Positions 22,509 through 30,452 of a DNA stretch of 64,000 nucleotides are shown piece by piece. Both the position numbers and the translations under genes were made by a program. This DNA is from JADJOY01 sp046331705 [NCBI: bacterium] (GTDB lineage Bacteria > JADJOY01). The stretch covers positions 1 through 64,000 of the forward strand of contig JAXLQJ010000038.1 in NCBI GenBank assembly GCA_046331705.1, read 5' to 3'. The notes beneath the pieces were generated by a model, which did no database searches, was not told the origin of the DNA, and was given only the letters and a program-made list of their open reading frames with translations. Numbering within the stretch: the stretch's first letter is position 1; the number at the start of each line of letters is the position of its first letter.

Positions 22509-22538
22509 TTGACAATGACGGTCGCCTCGACCACCCTT
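22509..22538 (+). promoter_or_regulatory. Possible promoter for rplM-rpsI
   Basis: A consensus -35 TTGACA at 22509-22514 lies 108 bases before the rplM ATG, but the expected -10 region (CACCCT) is poor. Position after pilT and before a ribosomal protein pair makes a promoter here likely even if the exact -10 is uncertain. Confidence 0.3.
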
Positions 22539-22621
22539 CACGATTTCCCCGTGGCGCCCGACGGTTCCGCGATCGGCGGACGAGACCTCAAGGCGTCGGA
22601 ATCACTCGAAGAGCGGACGAA

Positions 22622-23053
22622 ATGAAGACGTACAACGCAAAGCCAGGCGAGGTCGAGCGCAAGTGGCTGGTGCTCGATGCCCAGGGCCAGGTGCTGGGAC
22701 GGATTGCCACCAAGGCCGCGACCCTCCTGATGGGCAAGCACAAGCCCGAATACACGCCCCACGTCGACACCGGTGATTTCGTGGTGGTCGTGAACGCGGG
22801 CGGCGTGAAGCTCACGGGGCGCAAGCTCGACCAGAAGACGTACTACCGGCACACCGGGCACCCCGGTGGGATCCGTTCGCGGTCCGCCCGCGAGGTGCTC
22901 GCCAAGCGCCCCGACTGGATGGTGCGCGAGGCCGTCAAGGGAATGCTGCCCAAGAACGTGCTGGGCCGCCGTCTCATCACCAAGCTCAAGGTCTATCCAG
23001 GCGCCGAGCATCCGCATGCTGCCCAGAAGCCAGCCGCGGTGACGCTGGGCTGA
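22622..23053 (+). CDS. rplM: 50S ribosomal protein L13
   Basis: 143 residues. Family landmarks: [67 protein letters not shown], and [28 protein letters not shown]. Paired with rpsI as in nearly all bacteria, 43 bases apart. Confidence 0.98.
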   Translation: MKTYNAKPGEVERKWLVLDAQGQVLGRIATKAATLLMGKHKPEYTPHVDTGDFVVVVNAGGVKLTGRKLDQKTYYRHTGHPGGIRSRSAREVLAKRPDWMVREAVKGMLPKNVLGRRLITKLKVYPGAEHPHAAQKPAAVTLG

Positions 23054-23096
23054 ACGGTGTGTTCGGCGACGGACGCACAGCGACGAGAGGTACACG

Positions 23097-23570
23097 GTGA
23101 GTAGCGAAGCGAAGGCAACGGAAGGCGCGGCGCCGGCACCCACGACCGGTCGCAGGATCGTGTCGCGCGGCAAAGAGGCGAACCGGTTCAAGGTGTACGC
23201 GACGGGCAAGCGCAAGACCTCGGTCGCGCGCGTGTGGCTGACGCCAGGCGACGGGACCGTCAAGGTCAACCGGCGCACCTTCGAGGATTACTTCCCGCTC
23301 GAGCCGCGGCGTCTCGCGGTCGTGAAGCCGCTCGAGCTCGCCAACCAGCGCTCGTCGGTCAACGTCAACGCGACGGTGAGCGGCGGCGGGCCGACGGGGC
23401 AAGCGGAGGCCATCCGTCACGGCATCGCCAAGGCGTTGCTCGAGCTCGATCCCGACGTTCGTCCGACGCTCAAGAAGGAAGGGCTGATCCGTCGTGACGC
23501 GCGCATCAAGGAACGCAAGAAGTACGGTCAGAAGAGCGCTCGCGCGCGATTCCAGTTCTCGAAGCGTTGA
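23097..23570 (+). CDS. rpsI: 30S ribosomal protein S9
   Basis: 157 residues from a GTG at 23097. The core starts at [15 protein letters not shown] and ends with the conserved [17 protein letters not shown] tail that reaches the P-site tRNA. A ~30-residue extension precedes the core (family usually ~130), rich in Ala, Pro and Lys; the extension has no in-frame ATG. Confidence 0.97.
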   Translation: MSSEAKATEGAAPAPTTGRRIVSRGKEANRFKVYATGKRKTSVARVWLTPGDGTVKVNRRTFEDYFPLEPRRLAVVKPLELANQRSSVNVNATVSGGGPTGQAEAIRHGIAKALLELDPDVRPTLKKEGLIRRDARIKERKKYGQKSARARFQFSKR

Positions 23571-23607
23571 GCCGCGTGCCTGGGGCTCGCGAGCCTCGGC
23601 ACGATTC

Positions 23608-23639
23608 GGGCGCAGCCCCCTCGGGGCCTGCGCCCGTTT
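23608..23639 (+). terminator. Probable weak terminator between rpsI and argC
   Basis: Strong hairpin (GGGCGCAG 23608-23615 with CTGCGCCC 23628-23635, further pairing of CCCC and GGGG inside) followed only by GTTT. Probably attenuates rather than stops transcription into argC 28 bases later. Confidence 0.5.
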
Positions 23640-23666
23640 CGCTCCTGGAGCGAACGGGGAGATCCT

Positions 23667-24722
23667 GTGAACACCACCGATCGGATCGGCGTCGCGATCG
23701 CCGGAATCACCGGCTACACGGGCATCGAGCTGGCGCGAATCCTTTCCCGGCACCCGCGCGTCGAGCTCCGCTTCCTCGGGGGGCGTTCCCGCGCAGGTGA
23801 GCCGCTCGAGGCGGGGGCGCCCTCCTTGTCACGGCTGGTGACGGGCGAGGTCGAAGCGGTCGACGCCGAACGGATCGCCGCTCGTGCCGACGTCGCGTTT
23901 CTGGCGCTACCGCACGGAGCCGCGGCGGAGGTCGCGGTGCCCTTGCTCGAGCGCGGCACGATGGTGATCGATCTGAGCGCCGACTTCCGGCTGCGCGACC
24001 CGGAGATCCATCGCGCTTGGTACGGGGAGCACAAGGCCCCAGCGCTGATCGGCACGGCCATCTACGCGATGCCGGAGATCGCGCGGGCGCAGATTCGGGG
24101 AGCGCGCTTCCTGGCGTCGCCCGGCTGCTACCCGACCGCGGCGACCTTGTCTCTCGCGCCGCTGGTCGCGGCGGGATGGATCGACGCCACGGACTTGATC
24201 GTGGACTCCAAGTCGGGTGCCTCCGGTGCCGGCAGGGGCGCGTCGGTCGCCAACTTGTTGGCCGAGACGGGCGAGGCGATCCACGCCTACAACGTGACGC
24301 GGCACCGCCACACGCCGGAGATCGAGATGGCCCTGGGCATGGTGGGCGGCTGCGAGGCGCGCGTGACCTTCACTCCGCACCTGGTGCCGATGAGCCGCGG
24401 GATCCTGTCCACCGCCTACGCGCGGCCACGGGTGCCGCGCAGCGCCGCCGAGGTGCAAGAGCTCTACGAACGGCATTACCGGGACGAGCCGTTCGTGCGC
24501 GTGCTTCCCCAGGATCGACTGCCGGACACCGCCCACGTGCGCGGCTCGAACTTCATCGACATCGCGGTGCGCGTCGACCAGCGGGCGGGTGGGCGCATCA
24601 TCGCCTTGGCGGCGATCGACAATCTGGTGAAGGGCGCTTCCGGGCAAGCCGTTCAGGCGATGAACATCGCCCTCGGCTTCGCCGAGACCTGCGGGCTCGA
24701 TTTCGCGCCGATGTTCCCGTGA
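23667..24722 (+). CDS. argC: N-acetyl-gamma-glutamyl-phosphate reductase
   Basis: 351 residues from a GTG at 23667, with GGGGAG before it. Reduces N-acetylglutamyl phosphate in arginine synthesis. NADP-binding VAIAGITGYTGIELARIL, catalytic Cys in ASPGCYPTA, DSKSGASGAGR, active-site His region YNVTRHRHTPEIE, and C-terminal NLVKGASGQAVQAMNI. The rplM-rpsI-argC order is frequent in deltaproteobacteria. Convergent with the oligosaccharyltransferase gene, 10 bases between the stops, no terminator between. Confidence 0.96.
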   Translation: MNTTDRIGVAIAGITGYTGIELARILSRHPRVELRFLGGRSRAGEPLEAGAPSLSRLVTGEVEAVDAERIAARADVAFLALPHGAAAEVAVPLLERGTMVIDLSADFRLRDPEIHRAWYGEHKAPALIGTAIYAMPEIARAQIRGARFLASPGCYPTAATLSLAPLVAAGWIDATDLIVDSKSGASGAGRGASVANLLAETGEAIHAYNVTRHRHTPEIEMALGMVGGCEARVTFTPHLVPMSRGILSTAYARPRVPRSAAEVQELYERHYRDEPFVRVLPQDRLPDTAHVRGSNFIDIAVRVDQRAGGRIIALAAIDNLVKGASGQAVQAMNIALGFAETCGLDFAPMFP

Positions 24723-24732
24723 ACGATCTCGC

Positions 24733-27093
24733 TCAGGGCGCGTGGACCGCGACGGTCGCCCCGCTCTGAACGGCGTCCTCGGGCACGACGACGGGGATGC
24801 TCACGCCCTCCCCGGTGGTCAACGTCCACGACGTCGGCCGCACCGGCAGCCCGTCCGCCGCGCCGTACGGTAGGCGAATCGTGAAACCGCCGTCGACGTC
24901 TGCCGTCGCGACACGTTCGTCGACCCAGCTTCGCCCCAGGTTGGACGTGAGCGTCGTCTTGAGCGACAGCTTCGAGCCGGACGGGAAGCCCGTTCCCTCG
25001 ATCCGCGCACCCGCGACGCGCTCGAAGATCTTGGTGGGGGCCACGATTCGACCGAGCTGTGCGACGGGCCGTCCTGGTGCCTCGTAGACGAGCCGAAACT
25101 GCTCGAGCGGTACGTCGTCGCGCACGAGCGCCGCGCCGTCGCCGAAGAAGAGCCGGGCATAGACGAGGTCCGCGAACGGTCGCTCGAGCGCGAGGCGCCG
25201 CGCCGCGTCGGCGCGGAAGTAGGGCGCCAGACTTCCGGTCAAGAGCTCGTGCACCGTCGCGATGTCCGACACCAAGTCGCTCGCCACCACGTAACGAACG
25301 CGGCGTCGTTCCAGGATGGACAGCGCGTCCGCCTCGGAGCGGGCCAGGAAGAACGCGATCGAGTCGTCGAAGCCATAACCGTTGTTGTTCGCCACCACCG
25401 GGCGGCGACTCAGGTACTCGGCGTAGTTGCCGAGGTCCCAGAACGTCATCACGCCATAGGCCGGCTGGGCGTTCGGATCGGTGAACGAGCCGGGCTCGGG
25501 GCTGAGCTCGCCCAGCGCCAAGAGCGCGGCGCGCTGGTGCTCGGGCAGGTCGACGTAGCCCGCGTTGAAGTGCGAGAGGTAGCGCAGCCCCGGGGCCAGC
25601 AGCGCGACGGCGAGGATGGCCGCCGCGAGCGAAGTGACGCCGCGGGGCCAGCGGAGCCGCTCGCCGAGGTTCCACGTCTCGCCCAGCAGGTGGGCGATCA
25701 GCACGCACGCGAGCGACGAGGCGAGATAGACGTACTTCACTTGCGACAGCGCCATTCCCGCCACGCCGACCATCCACACCACGACCAGCCAGCGCGCCTC
25801 GAGCGGTGCCCCGCGCCGCCCACGCAGGAACCAGAGCGCCGTGAGCGGAGCCAGGAACAGGATCGGACCGACGTAGTCGAGCGCCCAGCGCGGATCGAGC
25901 TTCCCGTCGGGAAAGAGCAGCGGCGTGTATTCCTGGATGCTGCGGAGCCAGAGCGCGTTGTAGCTGAGCAGGTGATGGGAGCTGTCGCTCGAGGCGACCT
26001 CCGTGGTGGTCTTGTTGACGTGCCGCACGGCGTTCACGGTGATCGCGATCGTGCCGCCGAGCTTCGTGGGAACCAGCAGCGCGGCCACGACGGCGAGAAT
26101 CGCGAGCTGCGGGACCAGCGCGCGCACCCCCCGCGCGATGCCATCCCGAAGCGCGACCAGCGCGAGGGCGCCGCCGAGGAACCCGAACGCCAGCAGCAGG
26201 CTGAAGTGGGCCTGGAACCAGGAGAACGAGACGTAGGTGTTCTCGACCTCCATGCCCGCGAGCAGGTACGCGGTTCCCGCGGCCAGCGTCACGACGTGGA
26301 AGACGAGAAACCACGCGAAGTCCTGAGCCAGCGGCACGATCGGCTTCGCCGTCGCACGGGCCCGCCCCAAGAGAGCCAAGCCACCGAATCCGACGGCGAT
26401 GCACACGAACAGCAACGACCCCATCCAGACCAACACGGCGGACGTCGCCGTGATGCCGGCCAGGATCCGCGGACCCCAGCTCGCGCGCGGCGATCGCCGT
26501 TGCTCGATCTCGAACGACGCGAAGCCGAGCAGCGAGGCGTAGAGCAGCGCCGAGAGCAGGATCTCCGTGACGTGCTGATCGGGTCGACCGACGGCGGAGT
26601 AGAGGACGTGCGCCGGCTGGATCGCCATCAACGCCGCGGCGATCAAGCCCTCGCGCCGACCGAGCAATCGACGTCCGATCAGGTAGAGCGGGAAGACCGC
26701 CAGCGCGCCGAGGATCGCGGGGGCGATGGCGCCGACGGTCTCGACGAGCCGCGGACTCGGCTGTCGGCCGCCCAGCGCCAGGATCGCCGCGGCGATCACC
26801 GTGTCGTGCAACGGCGGCCACATCGTGACGCCGCCGAAGGGGTGGTTCTCGAAGGGATCGCGGATCGGTACGCGGGGGAAATGGTCGAGGCACATCCACA
26901 CGCGCCGCATGTGGTAGTACGAGTCCGAGTCGTAGAAGCGCACGCCGTCCGGCTGGAAGACCCAGCGAGCCGGCAGGAACCGAAACAGCAGCGCCCCCGC
27001 GAAGAGCGCGAGCAGGATCGGCCACACCGGCCGCGCCGTCGTTCCCACGGCGCTCGCGTCCGCGGGGGCGTGTCCGGTCGCGCTTGCCGTCAA
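24733..27093 (-). CDS. STT3/PglB/AglB-type oligosaccharyltransferase (GT66)
   Basis: 786 residues: about 12-13 membrane helices, then a soluble C-terminal region (about 500-786). Family motifs in order: the first acidic DxD-type motif as D55-S-D57-S-YYHMRR; the second as GRPDQHVTE (D172, E177); the SVSE/TIxE loop motif as SIQE at 385-388 followed by YTP; and WWDYG as FWDLG at 551-555, followed by the typical YAEYLSRRPVVANNNGYG. GT66 enzymes transfer a glycan from a polyprenyl carrier to asparagine in N-x-S/T. All motif positions are filled, though WWDYG is altered at two aromatic residues. Downstream of and co-directional with cysK (60-base gap). The polyprenyl glycan assembly genes could be those at 53-62 kb, but this is inference. 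Confidence 0.85.
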   Translation of the reverse strand: MTASATGHAPADASAVGTTARPVWPILLALFAGALLFRFLPARWVFQPDGVRFYDSDSYYHMRRVWMCLDHFPRVPIRDPFENHPFGGVTMWPPLHDTVIAAAILALGGRQPSPRLVETVGAIAPAILGALAVFPLYLIGRRLLGRREGLIAAALMAIQPAHVLYSAVGRPDQHVTEILLSALLYASLLGFASFEIEQRRSPRASWGPRILAGITATSAVLVWMGSLLFVCIAVGFGGLALLGRARATAKPIVPLAQDFAWFLVFHVVTLAAGTAYLLAGMEVENTYVSFSWFQAHFSLLLAFGFLGGALALVALRDGIARGVRALVPQLAILAVVAALLVPTKLGGTIAITVNAVRHVNKTTTEVASSDSSHHLLSYNALWLRSIQEYTPLLFPDGKLDPRWALDYVGPILFLAPLTALWFLRGRRGAPLEARWLVVVWMVGVAGMALSQVKYVYLASSLACVLIAHLLGETWNLGERLRWPRGVTSLAAAILAVALLAPGLRYLSHFNAGYVDLPEHQRAALLALGELSPEPGSFTDPNAQPAYGVMTFWDLGNYAEYLSRRPVVANNNGYGFDDSIAFFLARSEADALSILERRRVRYVVASDLVSDIATVHELLTGSLAPYFRADAARRLALERPFADLVYARLFFGDGAALVRDDVPLEQFRLVYEAPGRPVAQLGRIVAPTKIFERVAGARIEGTGFPSGSKLSLKTTLTSNLGRSWVDERVATADVDGGFTIRLPYGAADGLPVRPTSWTLTTGEGVSIPVVVPEDAVQSGATVAVHAP

Positions 27094-27153
27094 GGTGCGC
27101 CGACCGCTCGCATCGGCGAGGTGGCTAGTCGCGCGAGCGTCCGCATTCCCGCG

Positions 27154-28101
27154 TCATCGCTGGATGCCCCAGCCGCCCTCTTCGAGGCTCAGGCTCAGGT
27201 AGCGTTCGCCGGAGTCGGGCACGACCGTGACGATGGTCTTGCCGCGCAGCTCGGCGCGCGCGCCCAGCTCGAGCGCTGCCCAGACGTTGGCGCCGGCGCT
27301 GATCCCGCCGAGGATCCCTTCCTCGCGCGCCAGGCGAGCGGTCATCGCGTAGGCGTCCTCGTCCCCCACGGTGATGATCTCGTCCAGGATGCTCCGGTCG
27401 AGGACGTCGGGCACGAAGCCGGCGCCGATCCCCTGGATCCCGTGCGGACCCGGACGGCCACCGGAGAGCACCGGCGAGTCGGCGGGCTCGACGCCCACCG
27501 TGAGCAGGCCGGGCTTGCGCTCCTTCAGGACCTGGCTCACGCCGGTGATCGTTCCGCCGGTGCCGACGCCGGTGACGAAGACGTCGACGGCGCCGTCCGT
27601 GTCGGCCCAGATCTCCTCGGCGGTCGTGCACCGGTGGATGGCGGGATTGGCGGGGTTCTGGAACTGTTGGGGGATGAAGCTCTCGGCAGTCTTGGCGGCG
27701 AGCTCGCGGGCGCGCTGGATCGCTCCGCGCATCCCTTCGATGCCGGGCGTGAGCTCGAGCTCGGCGCCGAAGCGGGAGAGCAAGGTGCGGCGCTCGACGC
27801 TCAGGTTGTCGGGCATCGTGAGGATGAGCCGGTAGCCGCGTGCGGCACACACGAAGGCGAGCGCGATACCGGTGTTGCCGCTGGTGGGCTCGATGATCGT
27901 CGACCGCCCGCGCGTGATGAGGCCCTCACGCTCCGCGGCGTCGATCATGTTGACGCCGATGCGATCCTTGACGCTGCCGAGCGGATTGAAGAACTCGAGC
28001 TTGGCGAGCACCGTCGCACCCAGGTCGCGGGTCACGTGGTTGAGCCGCACCAGCGGCGTGCGCCCGATCGTCTGGGTGATGTCGGAGAAGATGCGCGCCA
28101 T
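27154..28101 (-). CDS. cysK: Cysteine synthase A (O-acetylserine sulfhydrylase)
   Basis: 315 residues from the ATG at 28101. PLP enzyme joining sulfide to O-acetylserine. Start [24 protein letters not shown] lysine in the motif [23 protein letters not shown], the phosphate-binding [21 protein letters not shown], and the C-terminal PDSGERYLS. Typical CysK, unlike the CysM-like gene on the other strand at 28665. The organism thus has a sulfide-dependent and, probably, a carrier-protein-dependent route side by side, diverging from 28102-28336. Confidence 0.95.
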   Translation of the reverse strand: MARIFSDITQTIGRTPLVRLNHVTRDLGATVLAKLEFFNPLGSVKDRIGVNMIDAAEREGLITRGRSTIIEPTSGNTGIALAFVCAARGYRLILTMPDNLSVERRTLLSRFGAELELTPGIEGMRGAIQRARELAAKTAESFIPQQFQNPANPAIHRCTTAEEIWADTDGAVDVFVTGVGTGGTITGVSQVLKERKPGLLTVGVEPADSPVLSGGRPGPHGIQGIGAGFVPDVLDRSILDEIITVGDEDAYAMTARLAREEGILGGISAGANVWAALELGARAELRGKTIVTVVPDSGERYLSLSLEEGGWGIQR

Positions 28102-28229
28102 GGCTTCGGTCGAGGGGGCGGGTCGCGCGCGAGAATACAGTGGGATCCGCGCGCGAGCCAAGGACGGCCGCGGCTTCGGCGAGCCTCAGGATCGACCTGG
28201 TTTCCAGCGAGTTTCGCGCGGAGATCCAC

Positions 28230-28258
28230 TTGACGTGGTCGTCACGACACGGTTACCC
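28230..28258 (+). promoter_or_regulatory. Possible promoter for the cysO-cysM-JAMM operon
   Basis: TTGACG (28230-28235), 17-bp spacer, TTACCC (28253-28258); only the -35 is good. It would start a leader of about 75 bases that contains the hairpin at 28281-28301. Confidence 0.3.
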
Positions 28259-28280
28259 CTTGGCTGAGACCGTCTTTGGT

Positions 28281-28301
28281 TCCGGCGCGGCGAGCGCCGG
28301 A
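28281..28301 (+). promoter_or_regulatory. Hairpin in the leader of the cysO operon
   Basis: TCCGGCGC / GCGCCGGA, perfect 8-bp stem with loop GGCGA, 35 bases before the CysO-like ATG, not followed by a T-run. It could be a regulatory stem or a protective 5' structure; no known sulfur riboswitch consensus (SAM) was recognised. Confidence 0.35.
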
Positions 28302-28336
28302 GCCCGTTCTTCGTAGCCGAGAGGAGCACCGAGCCC

Positions 28337-28615
28337 ATGGGCGTGACCGTCCGCATTCCGACCCCGCTTCGCAAGTACACCGGCGGCCAAGAGCAAGTCG
28401 ACATCGAGGCGCAGAACATCCGCAGCCTCATCGACGTGCTGGAGGCGGCACATCCCGGGATCCGCGAGCGCCTCTGCGACGCCGACGGCAAGGTGCGACG
28501 CTTCGTCAACATCTTCGTGAACGGCGAGGACATCCGCTTCCAGTCCAGCCTCGATACCGCGCTCAAGAGCGGCGACGACGTGTCGATCGTGCCGGCGATC
28601 GCCGGAGGAGCCTGA
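28337..28615 (+). CDS. cysO: CysO-like (MoaD/ThiS) sulfur carrier protein
   Basis: 92 residues, beta-grasp ubiquitin-like fold: TVRIPTPLRKYTGGQEQVDIE, a helix IRSLIDVLEAAHPGIRERLCD, RFVNIFVNGEDIRFQ, and the C-terminal GDDVSIVPAIAGGA. The GG that would be activated to a thiocarboxylate is followed by one extra Ala, so the carrier must be trimmed first; the JAMM peptidase two genes downstream is the obvious enzyme. M. tuberculosis CysO ends GG; carriers with residues after GG that need a JAMM peptidase are known in Pseudomonas fluorescens and Wolinella. The symbol rests on operon context: it is followed by a CysM-like synthase and a Mec-like JAMM protein. Confidence 0.85.
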   Translation: MGVTVRIPTPLRKYTGGQEQVDIEAQNIRSLIDVLEAAHPGIRERLCDADGKVRRFVNIFVNGEDIRFQSSLDTALKSGDDVSIVPAIAGGA

Positions 28616-28664
28616 GCGAGGCGCACGTCGCCGACGCACGCCCGGTTCCCGCTGGACGCCCCGC

Positions 28665-29648
28665 ATGACACGGCACCTCGCCGACGAGAGCCCGGCGCGG
28701 GCCGCAGCGCTGCAAGCCCCGCTCGTTGCACCCCATCCGACGCCGGATCGGCCGTCGCCGCTCCACCTGGTCGGCAACACGCCGCTGATCCGCATCGCGC
28801 GGATTCCCGGCATCCCGCCCGGTGTCGAGATCTACGCCAAGGCCGAGTGGCACAATCCCGGCGGGTCCGTGAAGGATCGGCCCGCGCTCAGGATGATCGA
28901 GGAAGCGGAGCGCTCGGGCGCGCTCACGCGCGACAAGGTGATCCTCGACGCCACGTCGGGCAACACCGGCATCGCCTACGCGATGATCGCCGCCGTCAAG
29001 GGATATCGGCTGGAGCTCTGCGTTCCCGAGAACTGCAGCGACGAGCGCAAGAAGATCCTCGCCGCGTACGGCGCGATCGTGCACTACACGAGCGGGCTCG
29101 AAGGCTCGGACGGAGCGATCCGCGAGGCCCGTCGCCGGCTGCAAGCCGATCCCGAGCGCTACTACCTGCCGGATCAATACAACAACCCGGCGAATTGGTG
29201 GGCGCACCGCGACACCACCGGCCCCGAGATCCATTGCCAGACCAACGGCCGCATCACGCACTTCATCGCGGCGCTGGGCACCAGCGGCACCGTGATGGGC
29301 GTGGGGCGCTACCTCAAGTCGGTGAGCGCCGACATTCAGGTCTGGGCGCTCGAGCCCGAACCGTTCCACGGCATCGAGGGGCTCAAGAACATGGACGTGG
29401 CGATCGTGCCAGGCATCTACGACCCGGCTTGGCTCGACGGCAAGCTCACGGCGGAGACCGAGCCCGCGTACCGCGCCGTCCGCGAGCTGGCGAAACGTGA
29501 GGGCTTGATCGTCGGCCAGTCCGCAGGGGCGGCGATCACCGGCGCGATCGAGCTGGCGCAGCGAGTCGAGTCCGGCGTGATCGTGACCATCTTTCCGGAT
29601 GGCGGCGAGAAGTATCTCACCACACCGGTGTGGGACGTCGACGCATGA
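28665..29648 (+). CDS. cysM: CysM-like cysteine synthase (probably thiocarboxylate dependent)
   Basis: 327 residues. PLP-dependent cysteine synthase fold: LVGNTPLIRI, PLP lysine in [61 protein letters not shown] and IFPDGGEKYL. It has the DQYNNPANWWAHRDTTGPEI segment typical of the CysM/O-phosphoserine branch, not the CysK one. In M. tuberculosis the CysM of such an operon uses O-phosphoserine and the CysO thiocarboxylate. The first ~35 residues are an unconserved extension; a later start is possible. Lies between the carrier and the JAMM gene; its stop overlaps the latter's start (ATGA). Substrate is inferred from context. Confidence 0.88.
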   Translation: MTRHLADESPARAAALQAPLVAPHPTPDRPSPLHLVGNTPLIRIARIPGIPPGVEIYAKAEWHNPGGSVKDRPALRMIEEAERSGALTRDKVILDATSGNTGIAYAMIAAVKGYRLELCVPENCSDERKKILAAYGAIVHYTSGLEGSDGAIREARRRLQADPERYYLPDQYNNPANWWAHRDTTGPEIHCQTNGRITHFIAALGTSGTVMGVGRYLKSVSADIQVWALEPEPFHGIEGLKNMDVAIVPGIYDPAWLDGKLTAETEPAYRAVRELAKREGLIVGQSAGAAITGAIELAQRVESGVIVTIFPDGGEKYLTTPVWDVDA

Positions 29649-30403
29649 CGGCCGGCGCGGTCCAGCTCGAGCCCGCGCACGTCGCGGCGATGTGCGCCCA
29701 TGCCTCGCGCGACTACCCGAACGAGTGCTGCGGACTCCTGTTCGGACCCGCGGGCCAGACCGGGATGGTCAGCGAGGTCGTGGCGATTCCCAACATCCAG
29801 GATCGGCTGCACGCCGAAGACCCCGACCAATATCCCCGCGCGGCGTCGATCGCGTATTTCATGGATCCCGATGCACAGCTTGCGGCGACTCGATCGGCGG
29901 CCGCGCGTGGGCTCGAGCTGCGCGGCTTCTACCACTCGCATCCCGACCACGACGCCTACTTCTCCGCCGAGGATCGTCATCTCGCGGCGCCGTGGGACGA
30001 GCCGCTCTTCCCCGGCACCGCGTACGTCGTGATGGCGGTGACCCGCACGGGTGTTCGTGCGGCGAGCCAGTTCGTCTGGGATGGGGAACGCGGCGATTAC
30101 GTCGAGCACGCGCTCCGTCTCGCCGAGCCCGCCGACGAGCGCTGGCCGAGCGAGCGAATGGAGACGAGGAACACCACCGTCCAGTGCATCGACGTGGGCG
30201 GACGCTCGCCAGCGGAGGCGCTGATCGCGGCGCGCGACGCGCTGCGCTTGCTGCCGCGCGACGCGCTCCTCGAGATCGCGAGCGACGACCGCCAGACCGC
30301 GGAAACGACCCTCGGCGCGTATTTCGAGAAGCGTCGCTTGGAGTACGAGCTCGAGCGCCTCGCCGAAGGCCGCTACCGGATCCGCGTGCGCAACGGCGCT
30401 TGA
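29645..30403 (+). CDS. JAMM metallopeptidase fused to a TusA-like domain
   Basis: 252 residues from ATG 29645, coupled to cysM. Residues 1-155 are a JAB/MPN+ peptidase with a complete zinc site: E27 (NECCGLLFG), H97-S-H99-P, S107 and D110, i.e. E...HSHx7SxxD. By analogy with Mec+ of M. tuberculosis it would free cysteine from the carrier and trim the carrier's Ala after GG. Residues ~176-252 align in length and pattern with TusA/SirA: D-V-G-G-R-S188-P189, then LRLLPRDALLEIASDD and a terminal YRIRVRNG, but the sulfur-carrying Cys of the usual C-P motif is Ser188. C181 lies seven residues before. The fusion is unknown to me; the domain call of the second half is inference from pattern. Confidence 0.8.
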   Translation: MTAGAVQLEPAHVAAMCAHASRDYPNECCGLLFGPAGQTGMVSEVVAIPNIQDRLHAEDPDQYPRAASIAYFMDPDAQLAATRSAAARGLELRGFYHSHPDHDAYFSAEDRHLAAPWDEPLFPGTAYVVMAVTRTGVRAASQFVWDGERGDYVEHALRLAEPADERWPSERMETRNTTVQCIDVGGRSPAEALIAARDALRLLPRDALLEIASDDRQTAETTLGAYFEKRRLEYELERLAEGRYRIRVRNGA

Positions 30404-30452
30404 TCGGGCGTTGCCGCGAGGCGGTGGCGGCGGTCTCGGGGGCGTCGTCCGG

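Noticed and set aside
25249-28233. Long plus-strand open frame across the oligosaccharyltransferase and cysK genes
   Set aside because: Composition is that of a shadow frame (RRR, DRR and HRR runs); the minus-strand proteins have all family motifs.
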